Shown: piece by piece, positions 21,001-31,996 of the stretch
Layout of the letters: the number at the start of each line of letters is the position of its first letter
How positions within the stretch are numbered: position 1 is the first letter of the stretch
DNA from: Welwitschia mirabilis
Taxonomy: Eukaryota; Gnetophyta; Gnetopsida; Welwitschiales
DNA: 37,365 nt
Direction of reading: 5' to 3'
Assembly (NCBI GenBank): GCA_051453625.1
Contig: JBOZIK010000001.1
Coordinates: 216,730,595-216,767,959 of the forward strand
Notes under the pieces: generated by a model
What the model was told of the DNA's origin: nothing
What the model saw: only the letters and a program-made list of their open reading frames with translations
Database searches by the model: none
Made by a program: the position numbers and the translations under genes

Positions 21001-21300
21001 TTGCAGATTGCCGTGGTGGATAAAAACCCCAGGCCAAAGATATCACAGATCACAGTACTTATCCGTGGAGAGTGTTTTGTTTTGTGTTTTGTTCAGGTAG
21101 CCGGAACAAGCTAAAACAGACGACCTTATAACAGTGCCCAGAAATCGATAGGGCTTTTTCTGCGTTTTGTTAAGGTAGGCGGAGCAAGAGAAAGAGGAGA
21201 AGAACACTAACAGAGCCCAAAAATGTAAGATAAACAATAAATTGCACCCCTCACTGAGTTTTTTATAGCTGGCCAACAAATAGGCAAAAACAACGAATCA
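21001..21300 (-). promoter_or_regulatory. Promoter and 5' leader of the KRTCAP2-like gene
   Basis: A TATA box (CTATAAAAAAC on the minus strand, TATAAAA at 21261-21267) lies about 260 bases upstream of the ATG. Transcription would begin near 21235. The leader contains no upstream ATG, supporting 21000 as the start codon. A tandem 78-bp duplication sits inside the leader. Confidence 0.55.
21084..21225. repeat. Tandem 78-bp duplication in the gene's 5' leader
   Basis: Units 21084-21146 and 21162-21225 share GTTTTGTT(C/A)AGGTAG, CGGA(A/G)CAAG and AACAG..GCCCA.AAAT blocks in the same order and spacing. They have diverged by perhaps a quarter. Confidence 0.7.
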
Positions 21301-24300
21301 AGTGATTTTTCTTTTGAGAAATTTAATACAGTAATTTTTATGTAAACCTTTTATATAAACTTCTTGAAACCAAGTACTCAAAGGTCATTAAATTAACTAA
21401 AAAGGTTTTAACCTAAAATCAAAGTCTATGTTTTTTCTTAATGGAACTAAGCTTTATAATGGCACTTCCACAACAAATGTAGGCGACTTAATAGAAGAGT
21501 TCTCTAGTTGTTATTTAAATTGTGACAAACTTCTTTCTCTAGTAAAATGACCCATGGATAACTTAAGTAACTTTTGAAAACCTTATACATCCACTAGCAA
21601 AACACATTCTGAAAAAATATAGCAAAAGCTCTCAAGAGCATTGCAAATTGGACAAGAGGTCGAGGAAGTCCTATCTTCATTAAACATCTTCCAATTGAAG
21701 GCTGTTGTGAATGAGAGAATAATAAAATATGTTAGGCTTAGGTTTTTTGAAAAAACTACTTCCATTTGTCCCCTAACAAATCAATATTCCGTTTCCTATT
21801 AAGAGATAAATGGACTTCTTTATTAAGCTTAATCCAAATAGAACCTTTATTAATATCAAATTCCACAAGAGAAAAATCATTAAATCATTTTTATTCTTCC
21901 CATTAGGGATAGTGATCTATGCTCTAATGAAATTGAACCAAACCATTTTCAATATGTCCAAGAATGGGCATATCTTCACTTTAAAACTTCCCACAAGTTT
22001 TAGCTGCTTGTAAGCTTAAACTATCATTGTTACCCATAGGGTAGGGTAGAATTGTCCAACAAGCTAGAGACCCATTTTATCAAACCTCAAATCTTTAGGT
22101 CTAAGACATGCCATCAAAGGAGAGGAATTAACATAAAATGCTAGAGACCACCAGATAGAATGAAGGTTGAGATTGTTAAGGCACAAACTGAAGGAAAACT
22201 TTATTCCAACTTTTCTTAGTTTGCTAAAAGACAAAAGAATCTCTAATCTCTATACCTTTTTAAGTAATAATCCAATTACTTTGATAAGAATTTACTCCTA
22301 TAAACAATGACTTAGTAGAAGATGTGAAGAAATGGTGTTTGGAAAGAATTTTCTAAGCTTCCTCATCTTCAAGAGACTTAACTATCCATTTGGTAGTAAG
22401 TAATTGAACTTATGTGTAAATAAAAGGGATTCCCAAGCACTCTTTCAATTGGTCTAATTGACACAAACTCTAAACAAGGTAATGAAAAGCTTTTCTAAGG
22501 AAACTTTAGGAATCCTTCCTTGGAAGAATCTATAAAAGAAGGATAATAAATATGAATAATACTTAAAATATACTTCCCCATGATTACTCTAACACTAGAA
22601 GAAAGATGCTTAGAGACCTATTTAAGCTTTTATTTTTAAATTTAACTTTTTTCACCACTCGCTACCAAAAGGAGTAAAGATTATATATTAAAGTAATTGG
22701 TATTCTAAGCAAAGTAATTTGGTTTGTAGGAGGAAGCCACCAAATGTTAAGGTTGTTAGCCCCCCAAGAAGTTTGCAGAAGGAAGACCTACTCTAATTAA
22801 TTTTAGAACTAGAGGCATCACACTATAAATTAATAACATTTGTAATAACCTAAAGATTCTTTTCAACCTCTTGAAGAAGCATTAAAGTATCATCTACAAA
22901 TTCCTTATAGCATATTTTTAAATCATTGGGAAGATGAATGCCTTTAAGAAGTTCACTAGCATTTTGGTCCTTAAATATAGTTCCCATAGCCTCAGCTGCA
23001 ATAATAAATAAATGTAAGGAAAGAGGGTGTCCATGTCGAATAGCTTACTTTAATTGAATAATTTGGGGAAAAAATATAATTTATGCATATTACAAAAGCA
23101 ACATTTGTAAGTAACATATGAACATGATCCATAGAAATATCCCCTAGATTAAGGCATTTAATTACCTTTAAAAGAAAGGACTAGTCAAATCTATTGTACA
23201 TCATAGAGAAATTGAGTTTAAAAATAATAGCTCTTTGAGAGGTAGGAGAATCCTAATTCGCAACTCCCACAACTGTTAAAACCTAGTTTAGAATAAATCA
23301 ACCCTACAGGAAACATGTTTACTCCTTACTAATAAGAAAAGGAAGAAGCACATTAAGACTAGTAGGAAATACCTGAGAGATAATTTTATAAATCGTATTC
23401 AAAAAAGTAATTAGACTTTAGTTGGGAATAACAATCATGACCCTTATTGTAAGAAGTACCTTGACCATGTTTGTGTTTAAAGCATGTTCCAAGGAATCTC
23501 TTTTCAAACCTTCTAAATAGACATTATAAGATTCTATCAAATAACATTCCAAACACATTTGAATAAATTTGTAGAAATATCATTTATACCTGGAGCTTTA
23601 CCTTTCTTTAATTGCTTAAGGACAACAAAAAATTCTTACTTGGACAAATATAGATCTCTTTCCAACATTGGAAGAACACTAGGAAACTACGCAGTTACCT
23701 TCTAATTAATTCTATTAGTAAAGAAAAGATTTGAAAAATGAGTATTAAAGTCCTTAATAATTTCTTTAGATGAAAAGTAATAAATATTACTAAAATAAAT
23801 AGCTTCAATCTAGGGAGAAGGACTTTTAAAAAGTGGAAAAATTCTTACTGGCTTAGCCCCTATTCATAATTAAAAGAGATAAGCATAAATATGAGCTTCT
23901 TTTCCTTTATGATGATCAATCTACCCAAATTACTCTTTAATTAACTTAAGAAGATAAAACTCTTCTAGAAAAATTTTACTAGCATTAATAATATTTTGAT
24001 AGTAATCTAGATCATGCTGAAGCTTTGACTTATGAGAAGAGATATGAAGGATAACCATGTTACTATAATGTTTAGGAAAATGTTGGATACAAAGGATGGA
24101 ATTATTCTACTAATAACTTCAACCTATATCACTAGAATATCTAGGCATAAAATTCCACATTCTTGAAAAGGAATGTATTAAGGAATCATTTCTAAGAAAA
24201 GAGGTGTAAAAAGTAAAATTATCTTGAGAATGATTTTGATATACTTCGCACTAAAGTGATAAGGGGTTTAGGAAGTGATTTAATAGAATTTGTTAATAAG

Positions 24301-24566
24301 CAATGATAAGAAGATCTTTACTCTTATTAAAATTGAGATTCTCCTAATTAGAAAGATAGAAAAGATCTAGACAACAACCTATGCAATCATTTCTTTTACT
24401 AGCATCATTCTAGGTAAACCAACATTTCTTAGAAGAATGAGAGTTGTCCATTAAGTAAAACTTATTTTTTAATTTGAACTAGGAATAAAATTCTAAATCA
24501 TCCAAAATCTGCCATCTTTCTTATTCATAAATGATTCTATCTTGTTGAACTTCCTAGCTACTAATT

Positions 24567-24620
24567 NNNNNNNNNNNNNNNNNNNNNNNNNNNNNNNNNN
24601 NNNNNNNNNNNNNNNNNNNN
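24567..24620. other. Assembly gap (54 N)
   Basis: Run of N within the LINE endonuclease region. Confidence 0.99.
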
Positions 24621-24913
24621 CACTCTTAAGGATCACACTGATCTTTACAATTACAAGGAGCATAAATAGAAATAAAACCTAGGATTATATTGTCATTACC
24701 AAAATTAATAAAACATCTTTGTCATTTGTTTTGAATTGAATCACTGCACCACATCTACCTTGATCATAATAAGATATTTGAAAACAACTACCTAGGAAAA
24801 TGCTATTAAAACTAACCTATAAATAAAAGCCTTAATAAAACATTTAAATCTAAACTTAAGATACAATCTTAGATAATAAATCTTATTTTGGGGGTCCAAG
24901 ATCCTCCTTACAT

Positions 24914-24923
24914 NNNNNNNNNN
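24914..24923. other. Assembly gap (10 N)
   Basis: Run of N within the LINE. Confidence 0.99.
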
Positions 24924-26060
24924 AGAAACTAAATGTGTATTTGTATTTTAGGTGAATAGAAGATTCACCCTCTAACCATCTTCCTCCTTATCTTCTATTA
25001 AAATATGTATCCACATGTGGAAATTTCATCCTTATGCCTAAGACATGATTTAAAGGATTAGCTCTTTTTAAATATGCAAAGGATTTCTTACTATTTCTGT
25101 GTTAATCTTCCCTCCCCTTATCACTCTCTCTTCATGGAACTATTAAACATATGATGATTAACAATTTTTTTAATTCTTTATTCATTAATTTGAATAAAAA
25201 CCTTCTATCTAATTTCCTAGATTTGTATATCTTTGAGAGAGCTGTGATATTCAAGTATATCCTTTTTTTCTTTCACATTAAAAATCTTAGGGTTTCTAAA
25301 AGAAAATTTAGTTATTGCTAGGAGTGAAAAACCATTCTCTTAACTATTTTTATATCCTTTTTGCTAGTAATCATTTGGTTTCTAATCCTACTAAAATTTT
25401 GAGATATTAAATCTATAATGTAGTTATTTATAGCAAGACTTTGAAGAGTTAGATAAGATACTTTCTATCTAATTTGTAGCCTTTCACTAAAAATCAAAGA
25501 ACCTTTAGAGAAGAAGTAAGCATGTCTTGAAGGACATAGACTCTTCAAGTTAGACAAGGATAAAAACCTATGAATGATTCCATTTCAAGAACCTTATTAA
25601 CCTAGAAAGCTAAAATGTCAACATGATGTAAAAAATATATGGATAAATCTAGAAATTCAATCTAAATCAGGATAGTACTTTGGATCTCCTTTTCTAGATC
25701 AAAATTTTTATTTTAAGGCCAAATGATACAAACATGTGTCATAAGCATTTCAAACAATAAAAGCACTTAGTGAGGCTTAAAACTAAAGTAATGCAAATGC
25801 TTCTTTTAAGCCACTTTTTCTAACTTGAATCATCCAAAATAATAATTGGAGAAATCCTCCAAGTCAAAAATCTAATATCATACAACTCACTAAAAATACT
25901 CATTGAATTCTCATAAACATCATCTAAAAAAGCAAAGTCTGAAATTGTTTAATATTTTCATTACTAACTTCTCCTTTGTACTTTTTATTAGTTCTATTTT
26001 CTCTATTTTCTTTCATATCAATCCTCCATTTCTTTGTTAAGCCTGAAGCACTATTTAGAA

Positions 26061-27190
26061 GGGAGATTAGAAGTGAAATCATGAAGCCCCACTAAAAAAA
26101 GTAAAAATGAAAAGCAACAGATGCTTATGTCCCATTCTAAGGTTATTGTGCTTTAAAAATACATGCAACTTAACATTTGGAGATGCAAAAAACTAATTTC
26201 TTGCTAATACACTAGAAAGAAATAAGAGGGAGGAAGAACATACCTTGAATTAAAAAAAAATTATCCAAAATAGTAGTACTATTTACTTGAAAATTCAATC
26301 TACAGTCATCAAAAAATAGAAATATTTTCCCATCCACCTATTTTAAAATGAATGAAAGTGAATAAAGTACTTAATTGATGTTAAGCAATATACAGTAATA
26401 ATCTAAATCAAAGAAATTTATAAATAGGGGACATGTGATGTAACTTCAATTTTTTTCCCTTCTATTACTATGACAAATTACATACACACTATAAAAGTAA
26501 AAATAAAATATAAATTAGGGTTTATGTCTCATAAGAATAGAAACAAGTAGGAGAATATATGGAAACATATACTACTTATTTCTAATGGCTTATAGCAATA
26601 CTAAAGTGCTTACTTACCATTACATCAAGGTGCAAAATGTTTCTAGCCTTTTAATTAAGTAAATACTCAAACTTATAATCTTTTAAGAATGAAAGTTATG
26701 TCTATAGTAATTCAGATAAATGTTTTTAATAATAGAAATAACTATGATCTTAAGAATACAAACTATACATACTAATTTTAGCAACTAAGATTTGATCCTG
26801 AAAATTTTTATTACTCAAATAATTAGATTAAGCTTTCTAATCTTAATTGTTCAATTTTTGTAAAATTGTTCATGAGATATTTAACTTACTAGAAAATTTG
26901 TTTTGACATAAAAGTATTTTTGTATAAAAATCCTTAAATAAATTAGACATCCAATACACTAATTTATTTCAATAATGCTTAAAATTAAAATTATTTTATT
27001 CATAATTCTAAATTTAGAATTTTTGAATTTAAAACTAGAAACTAATATAAATGAAACTCTATACAAAAATTTTTAAAAATAATAAATGTTTCTTAATAGT
27101 GTAAATATTTCTAAAATAAGAAAGTACAAATTTGAGAATCATATTTTTGAGATAAATAACAATGTTTTCAATGAAAAATTATGTGTTATT
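26061..27190. other. AT-rich stretch without recognisable genes
   Basis: Strongly AT-rich with no long frame. I see no coding signature, LTR or tandem array. Confidence 0.5.
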
Positions 27191-27203
27191 AAGAAAAAAC
27201 AAC

Positions 27204-27460
27204 TTTTTTTTTTGAAGAGATAGTGGGTAGGTAATTTTGCACCACACAAATGCCCATTGGTGCTAGGGCTTACAGAATCTAAGCCATTTGTATTTCCTGC
27301 TAATAGCGGATAGGTAATTTTGTGCCACACAAATGCCTAGTGACACTTGGTCTTTACGGAATCTACTGCATTTGTATTCTACGCCCCTACTAGGGTTTGA
27401 ACTTTGGACCTATGGGTCCATGTATCTGTGACCTTACCACTGTGGTAAGTAGTCATTGAT
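27204..27460 (-). mobile_element. tRNA-derived SINE with duplicated body and target-site duplication
   Basis: On the minus strand the 5' head contains an A-box-like CTTACCACAGTGGTAAG (27433-27449) and a B-box-like AAGTTCAAACCCTAG (27390-27404), the internal RNA polymerase III promoter of tRNA-derived SINEs. The body contains an 83-bp unit twice (GTAATTTTGCACCACAC at 27231 and GTAATTTTGTGCCACAC at 27314). The 3' end is an oligo(A) tail (T run at 27204-27213 on plus). Flanks are AGAAAAAACAAC (27192-27203) and AGAAAACAAC (27461-27470), a near-perfect target-site duplication differing in A-run length. Confidence 0.75.
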
Positions 27461-27470
27461 AGAAAACAAC

Positions 27471-28583
27471 AGTTTTTAACTAACAAAAATAAAGGTAATT
27501 AAATAAAGGACATAGACAAATGAAATTGATTACTCTAGAACATGATTGAATGGAGTTGACATGAAAACCTAATGCTTTACATATGAGTATTTCATAGATT
27601 TTATAAAACAAAATGTTCTGTACTTTAGTATTACATTACATAGGCTAGATTATTTCTTAAGAAATGCAATGAGGCTTTTTATAAGAAGGGAATAAAAGTT
27701 AGAAAGAGAGAATATAACATTAAAAAGGAAGAAAATAGGATTGTCAAAGAAGAAGTTAAAAAATATATTGGAGAGATTTAAAGAAAGGTGATTTTCTAGA
27801 ATAGAGTTCATTTTTAAATTTAGGATGTGTATACCAAAATTTTAAAATGTTTTAGCATGTGTATTTAAACATTTCAAGGATGCTTAAAGACTATTTTGAA
27901 ACGTTTTAGAATTTAAAAGGAATTTGTTTTGGAACATTCTCATTTATTTTAATAAAAAAATGGGAATTTAAAAATACACGAACATAGGGACAAAAAAGGA
28001 GAAAGAAGGAAAAAAAGATAAGATACCTAGATGAAAATTTATTTCACTATAGTTTATCCTCTTTTTAATGTGAAATGAAAGCATTTGACATTAAAAATTA
28101 AAATTAGAAAACAAAAATAAAGTTATTTTTAATATTGTTTAAGAGGTATAGCTTCTTCTAAAGGNNNNNNNNNNAAAGGTATGTTGATCTCTGAGTATTT
28201 TGGAAATCAAAATCATAGATTGTTCTTGAAATATAAAATGGATGAAACTTTTCTTGATCCTATCTCTTTAGCTATTTCCACTTATTTTTCTTTTATTGAA
28301 GTGGATAGAATTTATGCTCTAGTTTTTCAATTTCTTAATTTCATGCAAACATCTTTTTATATTCTTTTAATTAAACATTTTTTCTATAAGAAAACAATAA
28401 AAGTGATGAATTATATTAATTGCAATAATAATCATCAAATTAAATTATTTTAAAAATATAATAGAAAATAAATAAAATAATTATTCATAAAAGAATCTAA
28501 GATTAAATAAATTAACAGTTTCTCTTTATTTTACATGTTGAAAATCTTGTTTTAAAGATGATGTATGAGCCAAGCCAATTTAA
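27471..28583. other. AT-rich stretch without recognisable genes
   Basis: Very AT-rich. A 90-codon open frame at 28181-28453 is Phe/Ile/Lys/Asn-rich, as expected by chance at this composition, and matches nothing I know. A 10-N gap is at 28165-28174. Confidence 0.5.
28165..28174. other. Assembly gap (10 N)
   Basis: Run of N. Confidence 0.99.
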
Positions 28584-28683
28584 NNNNNNNNNNNNNNNNN
28601 NNNNNNNNNNNNNNNNNNNNNNNNNNNNNNNNNNNNNNNNNNNNNNNNNNNNNNNNNNNNNNNNNNNNNNNNNNNNNNNNNNN
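28584..28683. other. Assembly gap (100 N) abutting the right MITE
   Basis: Exactly 100 N, the usual placeholder for a gap of unknown size. It hides the left part of the right MITE and the junction with the block interior. Confidence 0.99.
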
Positions 28684-28786
28684 TTTTTGACTTCTGAGTC
28701 TGTGCCGAGTCAGCTCCCAAGTTGAGCCAAGTCACGAGTTCCCCCCCTAGCCAAGTGGGGTGGCAGGTCCGAGTCTTGCAACAATG
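28684..28786 (+). mobile_element. TIR element (hAT-like MITE), right copy, left part in gap
   Basis: About 88% identical by eye to 19146-19250 of the left copy and in the same orientation, sharing GAGTCTGTG.CGAGTCAGCTC and the GAGTCTTGCAACAATG end. The terminal 16 bases are an exact inverted complement of the left TIR at 18961. It is directly followed by CATCTCTT. Confidence 0.8.
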
Positions 28787-28794
28787 CATCTCTT
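28787..28794 (+). repeat. Right 8-bp target-site duplication (CATCTCTT)
   Basis: Exact repeat of 18953-18960. Copia integrase sequence resumes here (SLVGSPL...FINDYND). Confidence 0.85.
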
Positions 28795-29169
28795 GTTGGT
28801 TCTCCACTTCTAGAATTGTTTATCAATGATTATAATGATGTGTTTGTTCTTTGAAATTTAAGGATATGGTGTTAAACATTTTTAAATAGTTTGTAGCATG
28901 GGTAGAAATAGAGATGGACTTAAAAGTGAAAAGGTTTTTAACTGATAATTGGCGGTGGGTATATCTCTCATGCATTTGTTGATTTTTGCATACAAAAGGG
29001 AATTGTTCATTTACATGCCATACCTAAAACATCACAAACAGAATGGGGTGAGTAAGAGGAGGTTTAATAGAATGTTGTTTGAGCGTTCTAAATGCATGAT
29101 TGCTAGTGCAAATCTTTGCAAGACATTTTGGGCAAAGCCAGAAAGGTTGTCCACATTGCTGCATACTTG

Positions 29170-29619
29170 ATAAACAAACCTTCACACTCTACGTTGGACA
29201 AGCAATTTGCTGAAGTTTTGTGGAGGGGCAAGTCCATTTCGTATCAAGACTTATAACTATTGGGCCATGAGGCATACAATTGTGTGCAAAAATTATAACA
29301 GTCCAAAATGGGTGACAGATCATGCAAGTGCATCCTTGTGGACAATGGTGATGATGAGAAAAGTTATAGACTTTAGGACCCCACTTGTAGACACATAAAC
29401 AAATCTTCATACTCTACATTGGACAAGTAAATTCCTAATGCTTTGTGGAGGAGCAAGTCTATTTCATATCAAGACTTAAAACTGTTTGGCTGTGAGGCAT
29501 ATGTTCATGCACAAAAATTATAGCAGTTCAAAATGGATGATAGGTCATGCAAATGTGTCACTGTGGACTACAATGATGACAACAAAGGTTATAGACTCTG
29601 TGACCTTGCTTGTAGACAT
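29170..29619 (+). repeat. 225-bp in-frame tandem duplication inside copia pol
   Basis: Units 29170-29394 and 29395-29619 both begin ATAAACAAA.CTTCA.ACTCTAC and continue through GTGGAGG.GCAAGTC, ATCAAGACTTA and CAAAAATTATA.CAGT to a TTATAGACT.T end. The period is 75 codons. The duplicated module covers the integrase C-terminal region. Units differ at perhaps 15-20% of sites, so it is old. The second unit keeps the better frame (into 29533-29904). Confidence 0.85.
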
Positions 29620-31570
29620 GTAATCAGATCTAGGGATGTGACTTTTGGAGAAGATACTTTCTATCATCCCAAGCAAGATGAGGAGTTGAATGGAGGAATG
29701 TCTGATTTGAACCTCCTATTGAAAGAGTTTAGCCTAGTTCCTTTTCGGAAAAAAGAAGAAAGAAAGAAAGGACAAAAAGAAGAGAAACAAAAAGATGATG
29801 TTGATGTTGAAAATCTTACATTCCGCATTGATGACCAAAATAAAGAATGTGAAGAAGATGATAATGAAGAAAATCAGCCTCCAAATGAAACTTCTCCACA
29901 TTGAATTAGCTATAGTTGTGTTACAAGACAAACAAAAAGGTGTTCTCTTTCTTTGCATTACGTTTCCCATACATAGTGTGGAACCTGAAACTTTTTCTGA
30001 AGCAAGGGCCTCATGTGATGCTAGAAAATGGGAGAATATTGTGGTTGAAGAATGGAGCCCCCATATCAAATCAAGATGTGGTATCTTGTGCACTTGTCTG
30101 TAGGAAGGAGGGCTTTGTCTAGCAAGTTGGTTTACAGGATTAAACCGATTCAAATGGTCTGAAGACATACAAAGCGACACTTGGGGTGAAACATTTTGCA
30201 CAAAAGCCAAGTATAGATTTTATTAAAATATTTTCACTGATTGTAAAACACTTTTATCAAAATTGTTTTGGCTTTGATAGCTTGGTTAGGTCTGGAATTG
30301 GAACAACTAGATGTGACAATAACCTTCTTCCATGGGGATTTTGAAGAGGATGAATCAGCCTGGAGGATTTGTGGGTGTCAAATACTCCAGTAATGTATGC
30401 AGGTTGACGAAAAGCCTATGTGGTTTGAAATATGCTTTCAACTAAAGTTACAAGAATTTGACTACATTCATGATAAACTAGCAATATCATAAAAGCAGTT
30501 TTGATCATTACATGTATTTTTTAGGGTAACTTGAAGGCAACTTTTGCATTCTTTTGATGTATGTTGATGAGATGCTTATTGCTAGAAATGACATGGCTGA
30601 AGTTAATAGACTTAAGGCTAAAATGAGCAAGCAATTCCCCATGAAAGATTTAGGAGTTGCAAAGAAATTTCCTAGCAAGAAAATCTTTAGGAATAGAAGC
30701 AGGAAGAAACTGTGGTTAAGTCAAGCTGATTGTATGGCAAAGTTTTGGAGTGTTTTGGCATGCAAAATGCCAAACTGGTAGAACGCTTTGGCTTCCCGTT
30801 TTTCTATAGTCAAAGATGACTATACTTGTTCAAAAGAAGAGATAGAGAGGCTGAAAATGGTTCCTTAACACGTTAGCTATTGAGTTGTTTACGTATGCAA
30901 TGCTATATACTTATTAAGGTATTGCATATGCTGTTAGCTTTTTTAGTAGGTTTATTAGCTACTTTGGCTGGAATAATTGCTTAATTGTAAAGTGGATTTG
31001 AGATACTCAAAGTGCGCACAGTTTGCAAGTCTATAATTTGCTGGAGAAAATTTAAATGTCCAGGGTTATGTTGATGTCAATGTTGCAATTGATTGTGACA
31101 CTAGAAGATCTAGAATAGGCTATAATCTTGTTTTATCTGGTGGAGAAATCAACTAGTTATCAAAGCTGCAACCTTTTGTAAGTTTGTCAAAATATGGGCC
31201 ATTGTCTCAAGCTTCCAAGGAGATGTTGTGGTTGCATGGTTTTGTTAGTTCTGTTGGTCTGAAATAACATGAATACATCATGTATTGTTACAACTAAAGT
31301 GCCATCTTCTTTCCTAAAGAACCCTGCATATGATGAGAGGATAAAGCAAATAGATATAAAGTCCCATTTTATTAGGGAAATGGTAAGGACAACTTGATAA
31401 CCGTTCAGAAAATTGACACTAAGACAAATGTGACTGATTTCATGATGAAAATAATAAAAGTGCAGAAGAATAAATTTTGCAAGGAGCAGCTTGGGATAGC
31501 CATGACATAAGCAATGGGCACCTGAAATGTGCATCTCTTACTTTTTTTAAAGACTCGATATATATGCCTT

Positions 31571-31581
31571 CGAGCGGGGAT
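31571..31581 (+). promoter_or_regulatory. Polypurine tract of the copia element
   Basis: CGAGCGGGGAT directly precedes the TG of the 3' LTR. In intact elements it primes plus-strand DNA synthesis. Confidence 0.6.
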
Positions 31582-31996
31582 TGTTAGAATAAAGTCAAAT
31601 CTTAAAGTGTCACCTTTGTTCCCTTTTTGTATAACTTTGGTTGTCCATACATGGGTCTCATATGTTTTATTACTTGTTTGTAACTTTGTATGCTGATATT
31701 GAAATTAATTAAAAGGGCTTAGTGTTGGGTTATCTTGTTACGATTGTAACCCTAATGTGTATTATAAAAAGGGATGCATGTCTAATCGGAAAACATGGGT
31801 GTAAGATTCTTTTGCTCATCTTGATGTTGACATTAAGCTATTGAAGATGGCTTGTGCTCTTGACATTTCATTGGTAACAAGAGTTTGCACTATGGTGTGA
31901 AAGTAGGGTAGAGAGGGCTTGAACTACAGAAATATTTGTGTTTTTTGCATCCTAGTTTTGTTTTTTATTGTCTGTTTTTTTGTGTTTTTTTCTACA
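31582..31996 (+). repeat. 3' LTR of the copia element
   Basis: It starts TGTTAGAATAAAG after the polypurine tract. A TATA-like ATTATAAAAAGG occurs near 31760. It probably ends with TCTACA at 31991-31996, the imperfect inverse of TGTTAGA. No matching 5' LTR exists in the window, so the right end is inferred from that terminal inversion only. Confidence 0.6.

Larger units (their letters stand above)
21540..26060 (-). mobile_element. Decayed L1-type LINE, nearly full length
   Basis: Read right to left, the sequence shows a DUF4283-like ORF1 region (about 25380-26050; WLKRSICITLVLSLTKC, then VYVLQDMLTSSLKVL). An endonuclease piece follows (ILGFISIYAPCNCKDQCDP near 24650). Reverse transcriptase includes KKGKAPGINDI (about 23600), AIRHGHPLSLHLFIIAAEAM (about 22990-23050), FVDDTLML (22880-22900) and NWSRSSFCKLLG. 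A zf-RVT tail has SCPICNALESFCYIFSEC (about 21610-21680). That is the plant L1 order. No long frame survives and two gaps interrupt it. It lies wholly inside the MITE-bounded block. Confidence 0.8.
18961..28786. mobile_element. MITE-bounded 9.8-kb block, candidate macrotransposon
   Basis: Two MITEs of one family lie in direct orientation at the ends, with their outermost TIRs in inverted orientation and 8-bp direct repeats flanking the whole. Inside are a truncated KRTCAP2-type gene, a LINE, a SINE and AT-rich DNA. This is the arrangement expected when a transposase uses the outer ends of two nearby elements, as described for Ac/Ds macrotransposons. An assembly join through the MITE could mimic it (see findings). 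Confidence 0.55.
28787..31581 (+). pseudogene. Ty1/copia pol, 3' part (integrase, RT, RNase H)
   Basis: Integrase core pieces are AWVEIEMDLKVK-like and SHAFVDFCIQKG sequence, KHHKQNGVSKRRFNRMLFER and LCKTFWAKPERLSTLL. The C-terminal integrase/linker module (SYQDLxxFGCEAY, GYRLCDLACRHVIRSRDVTF) is tandemly duplicated. RT starts near 30270 (LEQLDVTITFFHGDFEED), then LMYVDEMLIARNDMAEVNRL at 30554, where YVDD reads YVDE, and MSKQFPMKDLGVAKK and KKLWLSQAD. RNase H follows: VQGYVDVNVAIDCDTRRSRI (about 31050), ASKEMLWLHGFVSSVGLK and a final KVQKNKFCKEQLGIAMT (about 31500). Frameshifts and stops occur throughout. The minus-strand frame at 29734-30210 is a shadow. Confidence 0.85.

Noticed and set aside
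20725-21053. Two 91-codon frames starting at or near the KRTCAP2 ATG
   Set aside because: They read through a consensus donor (GTAAAT after ATGGCAG) into intron 1; splicing to 20265 restores the conserved protein instead.
27390-27449. A tRNA gene on the minus strand
   Set aside because: Only A- and B-box-like segments are present; the arms do not form a cloverleaf, and the oligo(A) tail and target duplications fit a SINE.
28181-28453. 90-codon Phe/Ile/Asn-rich frame
   Set aside because: Expected by chance in very AT-rich DNA; no motif and no splice context.
18961-28786. The two flanking MITEs as LTRs of one retrotransposon (TGTTG...CAACA ends, direct orientation)
   Set aside because: The inverted match extends outward past TG/CA to CATTGTTG, the duplication is exactly 8 bp outside that, there is no primer site after the left copy, and no polypurine tract or gag-pol in the matching orientation lies between.
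29734-30210. 158-codon minus-strand frame with a hydrophobic Phe-rich end
   Set aside because: It is the complement of the Lys/Glu-rich copia linker (29533-29904); the hydrophobicity is an artefact of reading A/G-rich coding DNA backwards.
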